Source of the DNA: an uncultured Eubacteriales bacterium
GTDB taxonomy: Bacteria > Bacillota > Clostridia > Christensenellales > Borkfalkiaceae
DNA: 64,000 nucleotides
NCBI GenBank assembly: GCA_905207235.1
Contig: CAJLKN010000002.1
Span: 62,001 to 126,000, forward strand
Reading direction: 5' to 3'
In this document: positions 25,051 through 34,289 of the stretch, piece after piece
Position numbering within the stretch: the first letter of the stretch is position 1
Layout of the letters: each line of letters starts with the position of its first letter
Notes under the pieces: model-generated
Seen by the model: only the letters and a program-made list of their open reading frames with translations
What the model was told of the DNA's origin: nothing
Database searches by the model: none
Made by a program: the position numbers and the translations under genes

Positions 25051-26175
25051 TCAAGCCATTATATCTTTTCTGTTGCGCACAAGTTTATTGAGCACCTGCG
25101 CCGCCTCTGTAATTTCGTCGACTGTGTTTTCGGGACTGAAACTCAGCCTTAAAATGCCGTCTGCAAGATTTTCATCTATCCCGCAGGCTAAAATTACGCG
25201 CGAATACCTCTTTTTATCGTTCGAGGAGCATGCCGAACCCGTGCCTATTATTATTCCCAGGTCGTCGGCTTCGTGCAAAATGGTTTCTCCGCGCACGCCT
25301 TCGGCGCCCACCGTAAGTATGTAAGGCGAACCGTTCTGCGGAGAAATGCGTTTAAACAGCGATTTATCCAGCTCGTTCCACATGGTTTTGTTGAGCTGCG
25401 ATACATAATCGCAATATTTATTCAAAGACGCATATCTCTTCATAGCGGCGAGTTCAAACATTTTTATCCCGAAAACGTTTTCCGTGCCGCTCCTTAAACC
25501 GCTCTCCTGCCCGCCGCCATAGATATAGGGTTTCAAAACGAGGGTCTTGCGCTTTATGAGCGCACCAGTTCCCTTCATTCCGCCTATTTTATGTGCTGAA
25601 ACAGAATACATATCGACGCACTTATCGAGCCTGAAAGGAATTTTCCCGAACGCCTGCACTCCGTCCGAATGGAACAAAGTATTTTTATTTATACCTTTCA
25701 CCGCGCGCGCAATTGCGTTTATATCGTTTATTGCGCCCGTTTCATTGTTGACGTGAATGACTGAAACCAACGAAGTTTTATTGTCCACGCAGGCGAGCAG
25801 TTTTTCGACATTTACGCTGCCGTCCGAGTTGAGAGGCGCAAACCTGACTTCTATACCGCGCTGTTTCAGTTCGTTTACAGCGGAAAAGACCGCGGAGTGC
25901 TCGCCGAGCGTCGTTACGACGTTGCCGCGCCTGCCTCCGCAAAAAACCGCCTGATTATCAGCCTCTGTTCCGCAAGACGTAATGACAATTTCAAAGCTGT
26001 CGTCCGCAATAAGCGATACGAGGTTTTTCCTCGCCTGTTTTAAATTTAGGTGCAAATTATAACCTTCCGCGTAGAGCGCGGAAGGATTATAATAATTGCT
26101 ATACAAAAACTGGTTTGCCTCTTCCAGACACTGCTTATCTGGTCTGGTTGTGGCAGCATTATCAAGATAAATCAT
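25051..26175 (-). CDS. cysteine desulfurase (NifS/IscS type), probably dedicated to ThiI
   Basis: PLP enzyme that mobilises sulfur from cysteine. Visible features are the N-terminal YLDNAATTRPD, HVNNETGAINDI (about 144-155), the PLP lysine in SVSAHKIGG (about 200-208), and the sulfur-carrying cysteine loop GTGSACSS (about 328-335). The length of 374 residues fits the NifS class. It sits directly upstream of thiI, the common Firmicutes arrangement (NifZ/IscS plus ThiI), and two features point to a tRNA thiolation role: tight coupling to thiI, and no iscU or sufU nearby. It follows the carB fusion gene with no gap. Confidence 0.95.
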   Translation of the reverse strand: MIYLDNAATTRPDKQCLEEANQFLYSNYYNPSALYAEGYNLHLNLKQARKNLVSLIADDSFEIVITSCGTEADNQAVFCGGRRGNVVTTLGEHSAVFSAVNELKQRGIEVRFAPLNSDGSVNVEKLLACVDNKTSLVSVIHVNNETGAINDINAIARAVKGINKNTLFHSDGVQAFGKIPFRLDKCVDMYSVSAHKIGGMKGTGALIKRKTLVLKPYIYGGGQESGLRSGTENVFGIKMFELAAMKRYASLNKYCDYVSQLNKTMWNELDKSLFKRISPQNGSPYILTVGAEGVRGETILHEADDLGIIIGTGSACSSNDKKRYSRVILACGIDENLADGILRLSFSPENTVDEITEAAQVLNKLVRNRKDIMA

Positions 26176-29100
26176 TTAAATTTCTATTATGCCTTTAAAA
26201 GCCTGCTTTACGGGTCCGTCGATTTCAACCGAGCCGTCCTCGCATACCTTTACGAACAGATCGCCGCCCTTGAGCTTGACGGTTATTATTTCGCCTCTGA
26301 CGCATTCGCCCATATCTATTGCAGCTACAGCGGCCGCAGCTACGGCTGTGCCGCACGACCAAGTTTCGCCGCTCACTTTGCCGAGCACGCGCATTCTCAA
26401 TGTTACGTTGTTTACCACTCTTACACACTCGAGGAAGTCAATTTCGGGGAAGAAATCGAGCTTGGACGAAAGTTCCTGGCTGTAATCTTCGAAATCGACG
26501 TCGTCAATCTTGTCGCAGAAGGTTACGAAGTGATTTTTGCCTATCCTTACCTTGTAAGCATATTTCTGCTTTCCGCCGTATCTCGCGTAAGTTACTAAGC
26601 CTTCGGGAAGCTCAAATTTTTCATAAGTAGGACCTTCGAGTTTTACGCATACCGAGCTAGCCGCCCCGTTGAAGCAGGATACGGAAAGTTTTTCGGCTTT
26701 GCCGCACATTTCCAGCGTAAGCTCCTCGCTGTTAACAATTCCGTTATCATAGAGGTATTTAGCCGCAATTCTGAGCGGATTGACAGCCATTCCTGCGTCC
26801 GAGCCGTCGCTGTTGAATACCCTTACCTTTGCGTCGGCGATGTCAGATTTTTCAATCAGAGCAATGCCGTCGCCGCCTATTGCATAGTGTCTGTCCGCAA
26901 AGTTAATTGCAAGCGATTCGGGGCAGGTTATGCGATTGTCCATATTGTTGAAGAAGATATAATCGTTGCCGCACGAATGCATTTTATTGAATTCGAGCTT
27001 TAATTTTTCCTTCCTCAGATGATTGATATCGACAAGTTCGGTATTGAACTGGTTGTATCTGCCGGCAATGACGTCAGCAAGCGCATTTGTAGTATCGAGC
27101 GACGTGAGCACGGTTATGCCGAGCAGAATTGCGTGGTGATGAAGGGAAATATAGTTGGTAATCGATTCCATATCCGTCTTGCCGGTATAGACGATATAAT
27201 CTATCTTTCCGTCATCCATCAGCTTGAAAATATCGTCGTTCGTCGAAAGCCTTGCAACTTCGGTGCATTCGAGGCCGAGGCTTCTTATAACCTGCGCCGT
27301 GCCCTTGGTTGCGTAGAACGTAAGACCTAAATCGGCAAACTTTTTGACGATATTTACAATTTCAAACTTATCTTCGTCGTTTATAGTGAAGTAAATGCCC
27401 GAAGGGTTCTGCTTTGTGGGGTGCTTCATATTGAAGCCAGCAGAGACAAGCCCCTTGAAGAGCGCTTCTTCGATAGTTTTGCCTATGCCGAGCACTTCGC
27501 CAGTCGATTTCATTTCGGGACCGAGCTGGGAGTTGACGTCGTTGAGCTTTTCAAACGAGAATACGGGCACTTTTACCGCAACATAGGGCGAATTTTTGTA
27601 AAGTCCCGTGCCGTAACCTAACCTCTTCAGCTTTGCGCCCACCATTATTCTCGTTGCGAGGTCAACCATGGGAACGCCCGTAACTTTGGAAATATAAGGT
27701 ATTGTTCTCGAAGCTCTGGGATTGACTTCGATTACGTAGAGCTCGTTGTGATAAATGAGGTACTGAATATTTATAAGACCCTTAGTTTTGAGCGAGATTG
27801 CAAGGTTTGTAGAAACTTCCACAACCTTTTTGAGCATTGCGTCGCTCAGATTGTAAGGGGGATAAACTGCTATCGAGTCGCCGCTGTGGACGCCCGCCCT
27901 CTCGATATGCTGCATAATACCGGGAATGAGCACGTCCACGCCGTCGGAAATGGCGTCAACTTCGAGCTCCGTACCCATAAGGTATTTATCGCAGAGCACG
28001 GGGTTTTCAATCTTCTGCGCGAGAATGACATCCATATATCTTTCTATGTCGTTCTGCGTGAAGGCTATCGTCATGTTCTGACCGCCGATGACGTACGAGG
28101 GACGCAGGAGCACTGGATAACCGAGAGTTTCCGCCGCTTTTACAGCCTCTTCCTTGGTCATGACGGTAAGTCCCTTGGGTCTTGCGATATGGAACTGTTC
28201 GAGAAGCTCGTCGAACCTCTCCCTGTCCTCCGCAAGGTCGATGCTGTCGGCAGGCGTACCTAAAATTCTCACACCCTTCTTGTCGAGGTAAGCGCAGAGC
28301 TTTATAGCCGTCTGTCCGCCGAACGTAATAACCACGCCGTAGGGCTTTTCAATATCGATGACGTTCTGAACGTCTTCGGGAGTGAGGCTCTCAAAATAAA
28401 GCCTGTCTGCGGTATCGAAGTCGGTCGAAACCGTTTCGGGGTTGTTGTTTATGATAATGACTTCGTAGCCGAGGCGCTTCAACGCCCATACGCAGTGAAC
28501 GGAAGAATAGTCGAATTCGATACCCTGACCAATTCTTATGGGACCGGAGCCTATAACTATTATTCTCTTCTTCTTTTTCTTTCTGCTCTCCGCAACATAA
28601 GGCACAGCCTCGTCGTGAGATTTTTCGTCGTAAGTCGAGTAGAAATAAGGCGTCTGCGCAGCAAATTCCGCGCCGCAGGTATCAACCATTTTGAACGCAG
28701 CATCTATATGTCCGGGCAGCTTGTTGCCGGAAATAGTTTCGAGAGCTTTATCGGGATATCCGAGTTTTTTGCCCTCGAGATACTGCGCTTTGGTAAGCGC
28801 TTTTCCAGCAATTTCTGCCTCGTACTTGCAGAGATTTTTGAGCTTGTTGAGGAACCATTCGTCGATTTTTGTTATACCATGAATTTCCTCGATGGCAAAT
28901 CCACGCTTCAAAGCCTGATAAACGACAAACAGTCTTTCGTCCGTCAGTTCGTGAAGTTTGCTTCTTATTTCCTCGTCGGAAAGCTCTGCCATCTTGGGCA
29001 TATTGAGGGTATTGAGCGAAATTTCTGCGCCCCTCACAGCCTTCATTATAGCCATCTCGAAGCTGGTGCCAATCGCCATGACTTCGCCCGTCGCCTTCAT

Positions 29101-30228
29101 CCTCGTGCCGAGAGTGCGCTTTGCATAGAGGAATTTATCGAAAGGCCACTTGGGAAGTTTTACGACGACGTAGTCGAGCGTGGGCTCGAAGCATGCGTAA
29201 GTTTTGCCCGTAACGTCGTTTTTGATTTCGTCAAGCGTATAGCCGAGCGCAATCTTTGCCGCAACTTTTGCTATGGGGTAACCGGTCGCTTTGGAAGCGA
29301 GAGCCGACGAACGCGAAACTCTGGGGTTAACTTCGATGACTGAATATTCAAACGAGTCGGGATTGAGCGCGAACTGGCAGTTGCAGCCGCCCTCTATGCC
29401 AAGTTCGGTAATGATATCGAGCGACGCCGTGCGCAGCATCTGATATTCTTTATCGGAAAGGGTTACGGCGGGCGCGATGACTATGGAGTCGCCCGTGTGT
29501 ATGCCGACGGGGTCAAAGTTTTCCATCGAGCAGACAGTGAGCACGTTGCCTGCACCGTCGCGGAGCACTTCGAACTCGATTTCCTTCCATCCGCCTATGT
29601 ACTTTTCGATAAGTACCTGTGTTATGGGCGAAAGCATAAGTCCGTTGTGGGCGATAAGCCTTAATTCTTCTTCGTTATGAGCAACGCCACCGCCTGCGCC
29701 GCCGAGCGTGTATGCAGGACGCACTATAACGGGATAGCCGCCAATTTTTTCAGCGACAGCCACGCATTCGTCTACTGTATAGGCGATATCCGAGGGAACT
29801 ACAGGCTGACCGATTTTATTCATCGTCTCCTTGAAGAGTTCTCTGTCCTCCGCCCTGTCTATGGAATCGACGTTGACGCCGATAAGTTTAACGCCGTATT
29901 CGTCGAGGAAGCCCTCCTTTGCGAGTTTGCAGCCGAGCGTGAGCCCCGTCTGTCCGCCGAGGGAAGCCAGAAGGCTGTCGGGGCGTTCCTTGATTATTAT
30001 TCGCTTGAGCGTATCGACTGTAAGCGGCTCGAGGTAAATTTCGTCTGCGAGCGCGCTGTCCGTCATAATTGTTGCGGGGTTGGAGTTGCACAATACGACA
30101 TTGAGACCTGCGTCCTTCATGACGCGGCAAGCCTGTGCGCCTGCGTAATCGAATTCCGCCGCCTGACCTATTACTATGGGACCCGAACCTATTACGAGTA
30201 CTTTCTTTATATCTTCTCTCTTAGGCAT
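26176..30228 (-). CDS. carB: carbamoyl-phosphate synthase large chain fused to a C-terminal DapF-like domain
   Basis: Residues 1 to about 1068 are a complete CarB: two ATP-grasp halves (GSGPIVIGQAAEFDYAG near residue 13, GSGPIRIGQGIEFDYSS near 565), and an MGS-like allosteric domain near 930-1060. A short charged linker (HLRKEKLK) then leads in frame into a full-length diaminopimelate-epimerase-like domain, residues about 1075-1350, starting LEFNKMHSCGNDYIFF. That domain keeps RHYAIGGDG, VFNSDGSDAGM and the second catalytic cysteine in SGETWSCGTA (Cys1292). The first catalytic site, normally MCGNGxRC, reads MAVNPLRI, so the cysteine is Ala1148; the ERG before GET reads GKV. Hence the CarB part should make carbamoyl phosphate with CarA, but the DapF part is unlikely to be a normal epimerase. 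The start overlaps carA by 8 bp. Confidence 0.95.
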   Translation of the reverse strand: MPKREDIKKVLVIGSGPIVIGQAAEFDYAGAQACRVMKDAGLNVVLCNSNPATIMTDSALADEIYLEPLTVDTLKRIIIKERPDSLLASLGGQTGLTLGCKLAKEGFLDEYGVKLIGVNVDSIDRAEDRELFKETMNKIGQPVVPSDIAYTVDECVAVAEKIGGYPVIVRPAYTLGGAGGGVAHNEEELRLIAHNGLMLSPITQVLIEKYIGGWKEIEFEVLRDGAGNVLTVCSMENFDPVGIHTGDSIVIAPAVTLSDKEYQMLRTASLDIITELGIEGGCNCQFALNPDSFEYSVIEVNPRVSRSSALASKATGYPIAKVAAKIALGYTLDEIKNDVTGKTYACFEPTLDYVVVKLPKWPFDKFLYAKRTLGTRMKATGEVMAIGTSFEMAIMKAVRGAEISLNTLNMPKMAELSDEEIRSKLHELTDERLFVVYQALKRGFAIEEIHGITKIDEWFLNKLKNLCKYEAEIAGKALTKAQYLEGKKLGYPDKALETISGNKLPGHIDAAFKMVDTCGAEFAAQTPYFYSTYDEKSHDEAVPYVAESRKKKKKRIIVIGSGPIRIGQGIEFDYSSVHCVWALKRLGYEVIIINNNPETVSTDFDTADRLYFESLTPEDVQNVIDIEKPYGVVITFGGQTAIKLCAYLDKKGVRILGTPADSIDLAEDRERFDELLEQFHIARPKGLTVMTKEEAVKAAETLGYPVLLRPSYVIGGQNMTIAFTQNDIERYMDVILAQKIENPVLCDKYLMGTELEVDAISDGVDVLIPGIMQHIERAGVHSGDSIAVYPPYNLSDAMLKKVVEVSTNLAISLKTKGLINIQYLIYHNELYVIEVNPRASRTIPYISKVTGVPMVDLATRIMVGAKLKRLGYGTGLYKNSPYVAVKVPVFSFEKLNDVNSQLGPEMKSTGEVLGIGKTIEEALFKGLVSAGFNMKHPTKQNPSGIYFTINDEDKFEIVNIVKKFADLGLTFYATKGTAQVIRSLGLECTEVARLSTNDDIFKLMDDGKIDYIVYTGKTDMESITNYISLHHHAILLGITVLTSLDTTNALADVIAGRYNQFNTELVDINHLRKEKLKLEFNKMHSCGNDYIFFNNMDNRITCPESLAINFADRHYAIGGDGIALIEKSDIADAKVRVFNSDGSDAGMAVNPLRIAAKYLYDNGIVNSEELTLEMCGKAEKLSVSCFNGAASSVCVKLEGPTYEKFELPEGLVTYARYGGKQKYAYKVRIGKNHFVTFCDKIDDVDFEDYSQELSSKLDFFPEIDFLECVRVVNNVTLRMRVLGKVSGETWSCGTAVAAAAVAAIDMGECVRGEIITVKLKGGDLFVKVCEDGSVEIDGPVKQAFKGIIEI

Positions 30229-31294
30229 TGTACTTACCCTCCGTAATATTCTTTATAAATTTATCGAACAGGAATGAAGCGTCGCGCGGTCCGCCGCATG
30301 CTTCGGGGTGGAACTGAACGGTATAAGCGTTGAGCTGAGGGTAATCGAAACCTTCGCATGTGTTGTCGTTGGCATTGATATAGCTGAGCTGGCCTACGCC
30401 TTCGAGGCTGGAAGATATAACTTCATAGCCATGGTTCTGGCTGGAAATATACACCCTGCCCGTCGCAAGGCACTTTACGGGCTGGTTTGCTCCGCGGTGT
30501 CCGTACTTCATCTTTTTTGTCTTGCCGCCCATGGCGAGCGCAAACAGCTGGTGTCCGAGGCAAATGCCGAATATGGGCAGTTTGCCTGCAAGTTTCTTCA
30601 AATTTTCGATTATTTCGACATTTTCGGCGGGGTCGCCTGGACCGTTGCAAAGCATAAGTCCGCGGGGATTGAGCGCTAAAATCTGCTCCGCAGTGTAAGT
30701 TGCGGGCACTTTAACGCAGTAGCAACCGCGCTTTACGAGCTCGCGGATGATGTTATCTTTCGCGCCGAAATCCCAGACAGCCACTTTTATGCCGTCGGGG
30801 TTGCCGTAATATTCAACTTCGCTGCATGTAACGCTCTTTACTGCGTCCTTTATGACGTACTTCTCAACCGCGCTGAAATCTTTTAAAGGTTTTGAAGTTA
30901 TGGCGGCGTTCATTACGCCGAACTCTCTTACAATTTTTGTAAGCTCGCGCGTGTCTATGCCATAGACGCCCACAATGTTGTTATCTTTGAGGTATTTGTC
31001 TATTGTTTCCTCGCACCTGAAATTGGAAGGTTCGTCGCACTTTTCCCTTACGATATAAGCCGAAACCCAGGGTTTTTTGCTCTCCATATCGGGCGTTACG
31101 CCGTAGTTTCCGATAAGAGGGAATGTCTGCGTAACAATCTGCCCGTAGTAGCTGGGGTCGGTGAGCGTTTCAATGTAGCCCGTCATGCCCGTCGTGAAGA
31201 CAAGTTCCCCCACAACGTCGCCGTTCGCACCGAAGCGCTTTCCGATAAACTGTTTACCGTTTTGCAGCGTTAAATAAACTTTGCCGTTTTCCAT
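30221..31294 (-). CDS. carA: carbamoyl-phosphate synthase small (glutaminase) chain
   Basis: Supplies ammonia from glutamine to CarB. The N-terminal CPSase small domain carries FTTGMTGYIETLTDPSYYGQI (FxTGMxGYxExLTDPSY block, about residues 33-53). The class I glutaminase has the nucleophile cysteine in FGICLGHQLFALA (about 240-252) and the His/Glu pair in VQFHPEACGGPRD (about 327-339). ATG at 31294 follows AGGAAG. It lies 37 bp after argF and overlaps carB, so the pair is expressed with the arginine genes rather than with pyrimidine genes. Confidence 0.98.
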   Translation of the reverse strand: MENGKVYLTLQNGKQFIGKRFGANGDVVGELVFTTGMTGYIETLTDPSYYGQIVTQTFPLIGNYGVTPDMESKKPWVSAYIVREKCDEPSNFRCEETIDKYLKDNNIVGVYGIDTRELTKIVREFGVMNAAITSKPLKDFSAVEKYVIKDAVKSVTCSEVEYYGNPDGIKVAVWDFGAKDNIIRELVKRGCYCVKVPATYTAEQILALNPRGLMLCNGPGDPAENVEIIENLKKLAGKLPIFGICLGHQLFALAMGGKTKKMKYGHRGANQPVKCLATGRVYISSQNHGYEVISSSLEGVGQLSYINANDNTCEGFDYPQLNAYTVQFHPEACGGPRDASFLFDKFIKNITEGKYNA

Positions 31295-31331
31295 GTATTG
31301 CTTCCTTGTATGAATTATTTTTAGGTTGAAA

Positions 31332-32234
31332 TTATTTCAAAAGTTTGACCATGACGGCTTTCTGCACGTGCAGTCTGTTTTCCGCCTGATTGAAAATTTC
31401 GTCGGCGTGGGCTTCGAAAACTTCGGCGGTAATCTCTTCTTCGCGGTGAGCGGGAAGGCAATGAAGAACTATAACATCGCTCTTTGCCACAGAAAGATTT
31501 TCCTTGTTTACCTGATATCCCGCAAATGCTTTCTGCCTCTTTGCTCTCTCTTCTTCCTGACCCATAGAAGCCCAGACGTCGGTGTAAACCACGTCAGCAT
31601 CCTTTACTGCCTCTTTGACGTCCTGCGTTACCGTTATATCGCCGTTTTCCTTAGCCCATTCGATGAGGCGCTTGTCGGGTTCGTATCCCTTGGGACAAGC
31701 GATGGCAAAGGACATTCCCGTCTTGATTGCGCCGACTATCAGGCTGTTTGCCATGTTATTGCCGTCGCCGACAAATGCGAGTTTGAGCCCCTTGAAACTG
31801 CCTTTGTATTCCCTTATTGTCATAAGGTCGGCGAGAACCTGACAGGGATGAGCGTAGTCCGTAAGTCCGTTGATTACGGGAATTGAGCCGTATTTCGCGA
31901 GGTCTTCTACTTCCTGCTGGGCAAACGTGCGTATCATTATGCCGTCGAGATAGCGCGAAAGAACCCTCGCGGTATCCTGAACGGGCTCGCCCCTGCCTAT
32001 CTGCAAATCGTTGCTCGAAAGGAAAAGTCCGTAGCCGCCCAGCTCATAGATACCCGCTTCGAAGGAAACCCTCGTGCGCGTAGAAGCCTTTTGGAAAATA
32101 AGTCCTATTTTTTTGCCTTTAAGGTAGTCTTTCTGTACCCCGTTTATCCTTTCGAATTTAAGCTGATCAGCGAGATTGAGTATGGACAGAATGTCCTCGC
32201 GCGTCAGATCTTCCAGTTTCAATAAATGCCTCAT
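31332..32234 (-). CDS. argF: ornithine carbamoyltransferase
   Basis: Joins ornithine and carbamoyl phosphate to citrulline. The carbamoyl phosphate loop KASTRTRVSFE (about residues 49-59), HPCQVLADL (about 128-136), the ornithine site DVWASMGQEEE (about 222-232) and the HCLP cysteine loop LHCLPAHREEEI (about 262-273) are present; the last two distinguish it from aspartate transcarbamylase. Length 300 residues is standard. The ATG overlaps the argD stop by four bases (ATGA). Confidence 0.98.
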   Translation of the reverse strand: MRHLLKLEDLTREDILSILNLADQLKFERINGVQKDYLKGKKIGLIFQKASTRTRVSFEAGIYELGGYGLFLSSNDLQIGRGEPVQDTARVLSRYLDGIMIRTFAQQEVEDLAKYGSIPVINGLTDYAHPCQVLADLMTIREYKGSFKGLKLAFVGDGNNMANSLIVGAIKTGMSFAIACPKGYEPDKRLIEWAKENGDITVTQDVKEAVKDADVVYTDVWASMGQEEERAKRQKAFAGYQVNKENLSVAKSDVIVLHCLPAHREEEITAEVFEAHADEIFNQAENRLHVQKAVMVKLLK

Positions 32235-33391
32235 TTACTTATTACCTCATTCAATATTTTCAATGCCTGCTCCATCTCGTCTTTTTTGATATTCAACGGC
32301 GGAAGCAATCTTACTTTGTCGTGAGCCGTAAGGACAATTAGTCCTTTTTCAAGACATTCGGCGGCAACCTGCCTTGCGGGTTTAGTCGTCTCTATACCAA
32401 TCATAAGACCTAAACCGCTGACAGATTTTACGTTGCGTATGCGCCCCAAATTTGCCATAAAATAAGCGCCCTTTCCTTTGACTTCGTTGAGAAGGTCATC
32501 TGTAAGCCTTTCCACAATGCTTATTGCGCCCGCGCAGGCAACGGGATTTCCGCCGAACGTTGAGCCGTGGTCGCCGTAGGTGAACGTGTCGGCACACTTG
32601 CCGAACATCATGCAGGCGCCTATCGGCAGTCCGCCGCCGAGCCCTTTTGCGGTAGTTACGATATCGGGATGAATTCCGAAACGCTCATAAGCGTACATAT
32701 AGCCCGTTCTGCCGTTGCCGCACTGCACTTCGTCGCAGATTAACAGGATATCGCGCTCTTTGCAGAACTTTTCAAGCTCTTTTAAAAATGTTCCGTCCAA
32801 GACGTTTACTCCGCTCTCGCCCTGTATGCACTCCACCATAACGGCGCAAGTTTTGTCCGTATAGCAGGAAATTATGCCGTCCATATCTGGGTCGGCGTAT
32901 TTAAATCCGGGCAGGAACGGGTCAAAATATTTATGGAACTCATCCTGTCCCGTAGCCGTAAGCGTCGCAATCGTTCTGCCGTGGAAAGAATTTTTTAAGG
33001 TTATTATTTCATTTCTGCCGTAGCGCGTGTTTCCGTACTTTCTGGCAGTTTTTATCGCACATTCGTTGGCTTCTGCGCCGCTGTTGCCGAAAAACACCTT
33101 GCTTGCACCCGTCTTTTCGCAGAGAAGTTTTGCAAGGCGCGCCTGCGGCTCGGAATAATACAGGTTTGACGTATGCTGTATAAGGTTGATCTGATTTACA
33201 ACGGCATTCTTCCAGACTTCGTCGCAGATGCCGAAGATGTTTACACCGATACCCGTCGCACAGTCTATGTATTCCTTGCCGTCGAAGTCGTAGAGCCTGC
33301 TGCCCTCGCCGCGCTCGAACGCCACGTCAAAGCGCGCGTAAGTGCTTGCAATATACTCTTTGTCGTCGTTTATTATACTTTTTTTGTCCAT
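32231..33391 (-). CDS. argD: acetylornithine aminotransferase
   Basis: PLP transaminase making N-acetylornithine from the semialdehyde with glutamate as donor; some members also act in lysine synthesis. VFFGNSGAEANECAIKTAR (about residues 91-109), the aspartate of LLICDEVQCGNGRTG and the PLP lysine in TTAKGLGGGLPIGA (about 239-252) are clear. I start at ATG 33391, which has AAGGTG at good spacing; a GTG three codons earlier is part of that site. The gene overlaps argF at its end and follows argB by about 50 bp. Confidence 0.96.
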   Translation of the reverse strand: MDKKSIINDDKEYIASTYARFDVAFERGEGSRLYDFDGKEYIDCATGIGVNIFGICDEVWKNAVVNQINLIQHTSNLYYSEPQARLAKLLCEKTGASKVFFGNSGAEANECAIKTARKYGNTRYGRNEIITLKNSFHGRTIATLTATGQDEFHKYFDPFLPGFKYADPDMDGIISCYTDKTCAVMVECIQGESGVNVLDGTFLKELEKFCKERDILLICDEVQCGNGRTGYMYAYERFGIHPDIVTTAKGLGGGLPIGACMMFGKCADTFTYGDHGSTFGGNPVACAGAISIVERLTDDLLNEVKGKGAYFMANLGRIRNVKSVSGLGLMIGIETTKPARQVAAECLEKGLIVLTAHDKVRLLPPLNIKKDEMEQALKILNEVISK

Positions 33392-33442
33392 TTGCTGCAC
33401 CTTATTAAAATAAAGACTGATTTAAAAAAATAAATCAGTCGG

Positions 33443-34288
33443 TTATATAAACATTGTTCCGCTGCCTTCGTCGGACAATATTTCTATTAAAATGGAATGA
33501 GAAACCCGTCCGTCGGTAATGAACACTTTTTTTACACCGCGGCGGATTGCATCTTTACAACATTCTATCTTGGGGATCATTCCCCCCGATATTATACCCT
33601 GCTTGACGAGCGCGGGAATATCGGAAACGTAAACTTTTTTAATGAGGCTTTCGGGGTCGTCTTTATTTTCGAGAAGTCCCCTTATGTCCGTCATGAGAAT
33701 TAAACTTTCCGCCTTGAGAGCGCCTGCTATGGAAGCGGCGGCCGTATCGGCGTTGACGTTGTATATATTTCCTTCGTCGTCATAACCGACGGTAGAAATA
33801 ACGGGAACATAACCGAGCCCGAGGAGGTCGGTTATTATTTCAGTATTTATCGATGTTATTTTTCCGACGAAGCCGAGACTTTCGTCCTGCTTTTCGCACT
33901 TTATAAGGTGTCCGTCCTGTCCGCAGATGCCTACGGCTTTTCCGCCGTGACGGCAAATGAGGTCGGTGAGCGACTTGTTCACCTTACCAGCGAGAACCAT
34001 GCGGACGATTTCGGCTGTTTCTGCGTCGGTGTGGCGAAGTCCGTTGACAAAACGCGTCTCCTTGCCCATCTGTTTTATGGTCTGGGAAATTTCGGGACCG
34101 CCGCCGTGAACGAGAACGACTTTTATTCCTAAAAGATTGAGAACGACCAAATCGCGCATGACAGACGATTTTAATTTTTCGTCAATCATCGCGTTTCCGC
34201 CGTACTTTACGACCAAAATCTTATTGAAATACTTTTTAATGTAAGGCATCGCCTCAATTAAAAATTCAGCCTGTTCCTGTTTGTTCAT
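33443..34288 (-). CDS. argB: acetylglutamate kinase
   Basis: Second step of arginine synthesis, phosphorylating N-acetylglutamate. The amino-acid-kinase fold motifs are VVKYGGNAMID (about residues 26-36), VLVHGGGPEI (about 57-66) and the NVNADTAAASIAGAL block (about 187-201). The 281-residue length is normal. Starts one base after argJ with AGGA upstream. Arginine-sensitive members carry an N-terminal helix; the short N-terminal AEFLIEAMPYIKKYFNK here resembles that helix, so feedback inhibition is possible. Confidence 0.97.
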   Translation of the reverse strand: MNKQEQAEFLIEAMPYIKKYFNKILVVKYGGNAMIDEKLKSSVMRDLVVLNLLGIKVVLVHGGGPEISQTIKQMGKETRFVNGLRHTDAETAEIVRMVLAGKVNKSLTDLICRHGGKAVGICGQDGHLIKCEKQDESLGFVGKITSINTEIITDLLGLGYVPVISTVGYDDEGNIYNVNADTAAASIAGALKAESLILMTDIRGLLENKDDPESLIKKVYVSDIPALVKQGIISGGMIPKIECCKDAIRRGVKKVFITDGRVSHSILIEILSDEGSGTMFI

Positions 34289-34289
34289 G

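Noticed and set aside
26176..26998. Separate dapF gene after carB
   Set aside because: There is no stop codon between the CarB and DapF-like parts, and no ribosome binding site before the internal ATG of NKMHSC; the frame is continuous, so it is described as a fusion.
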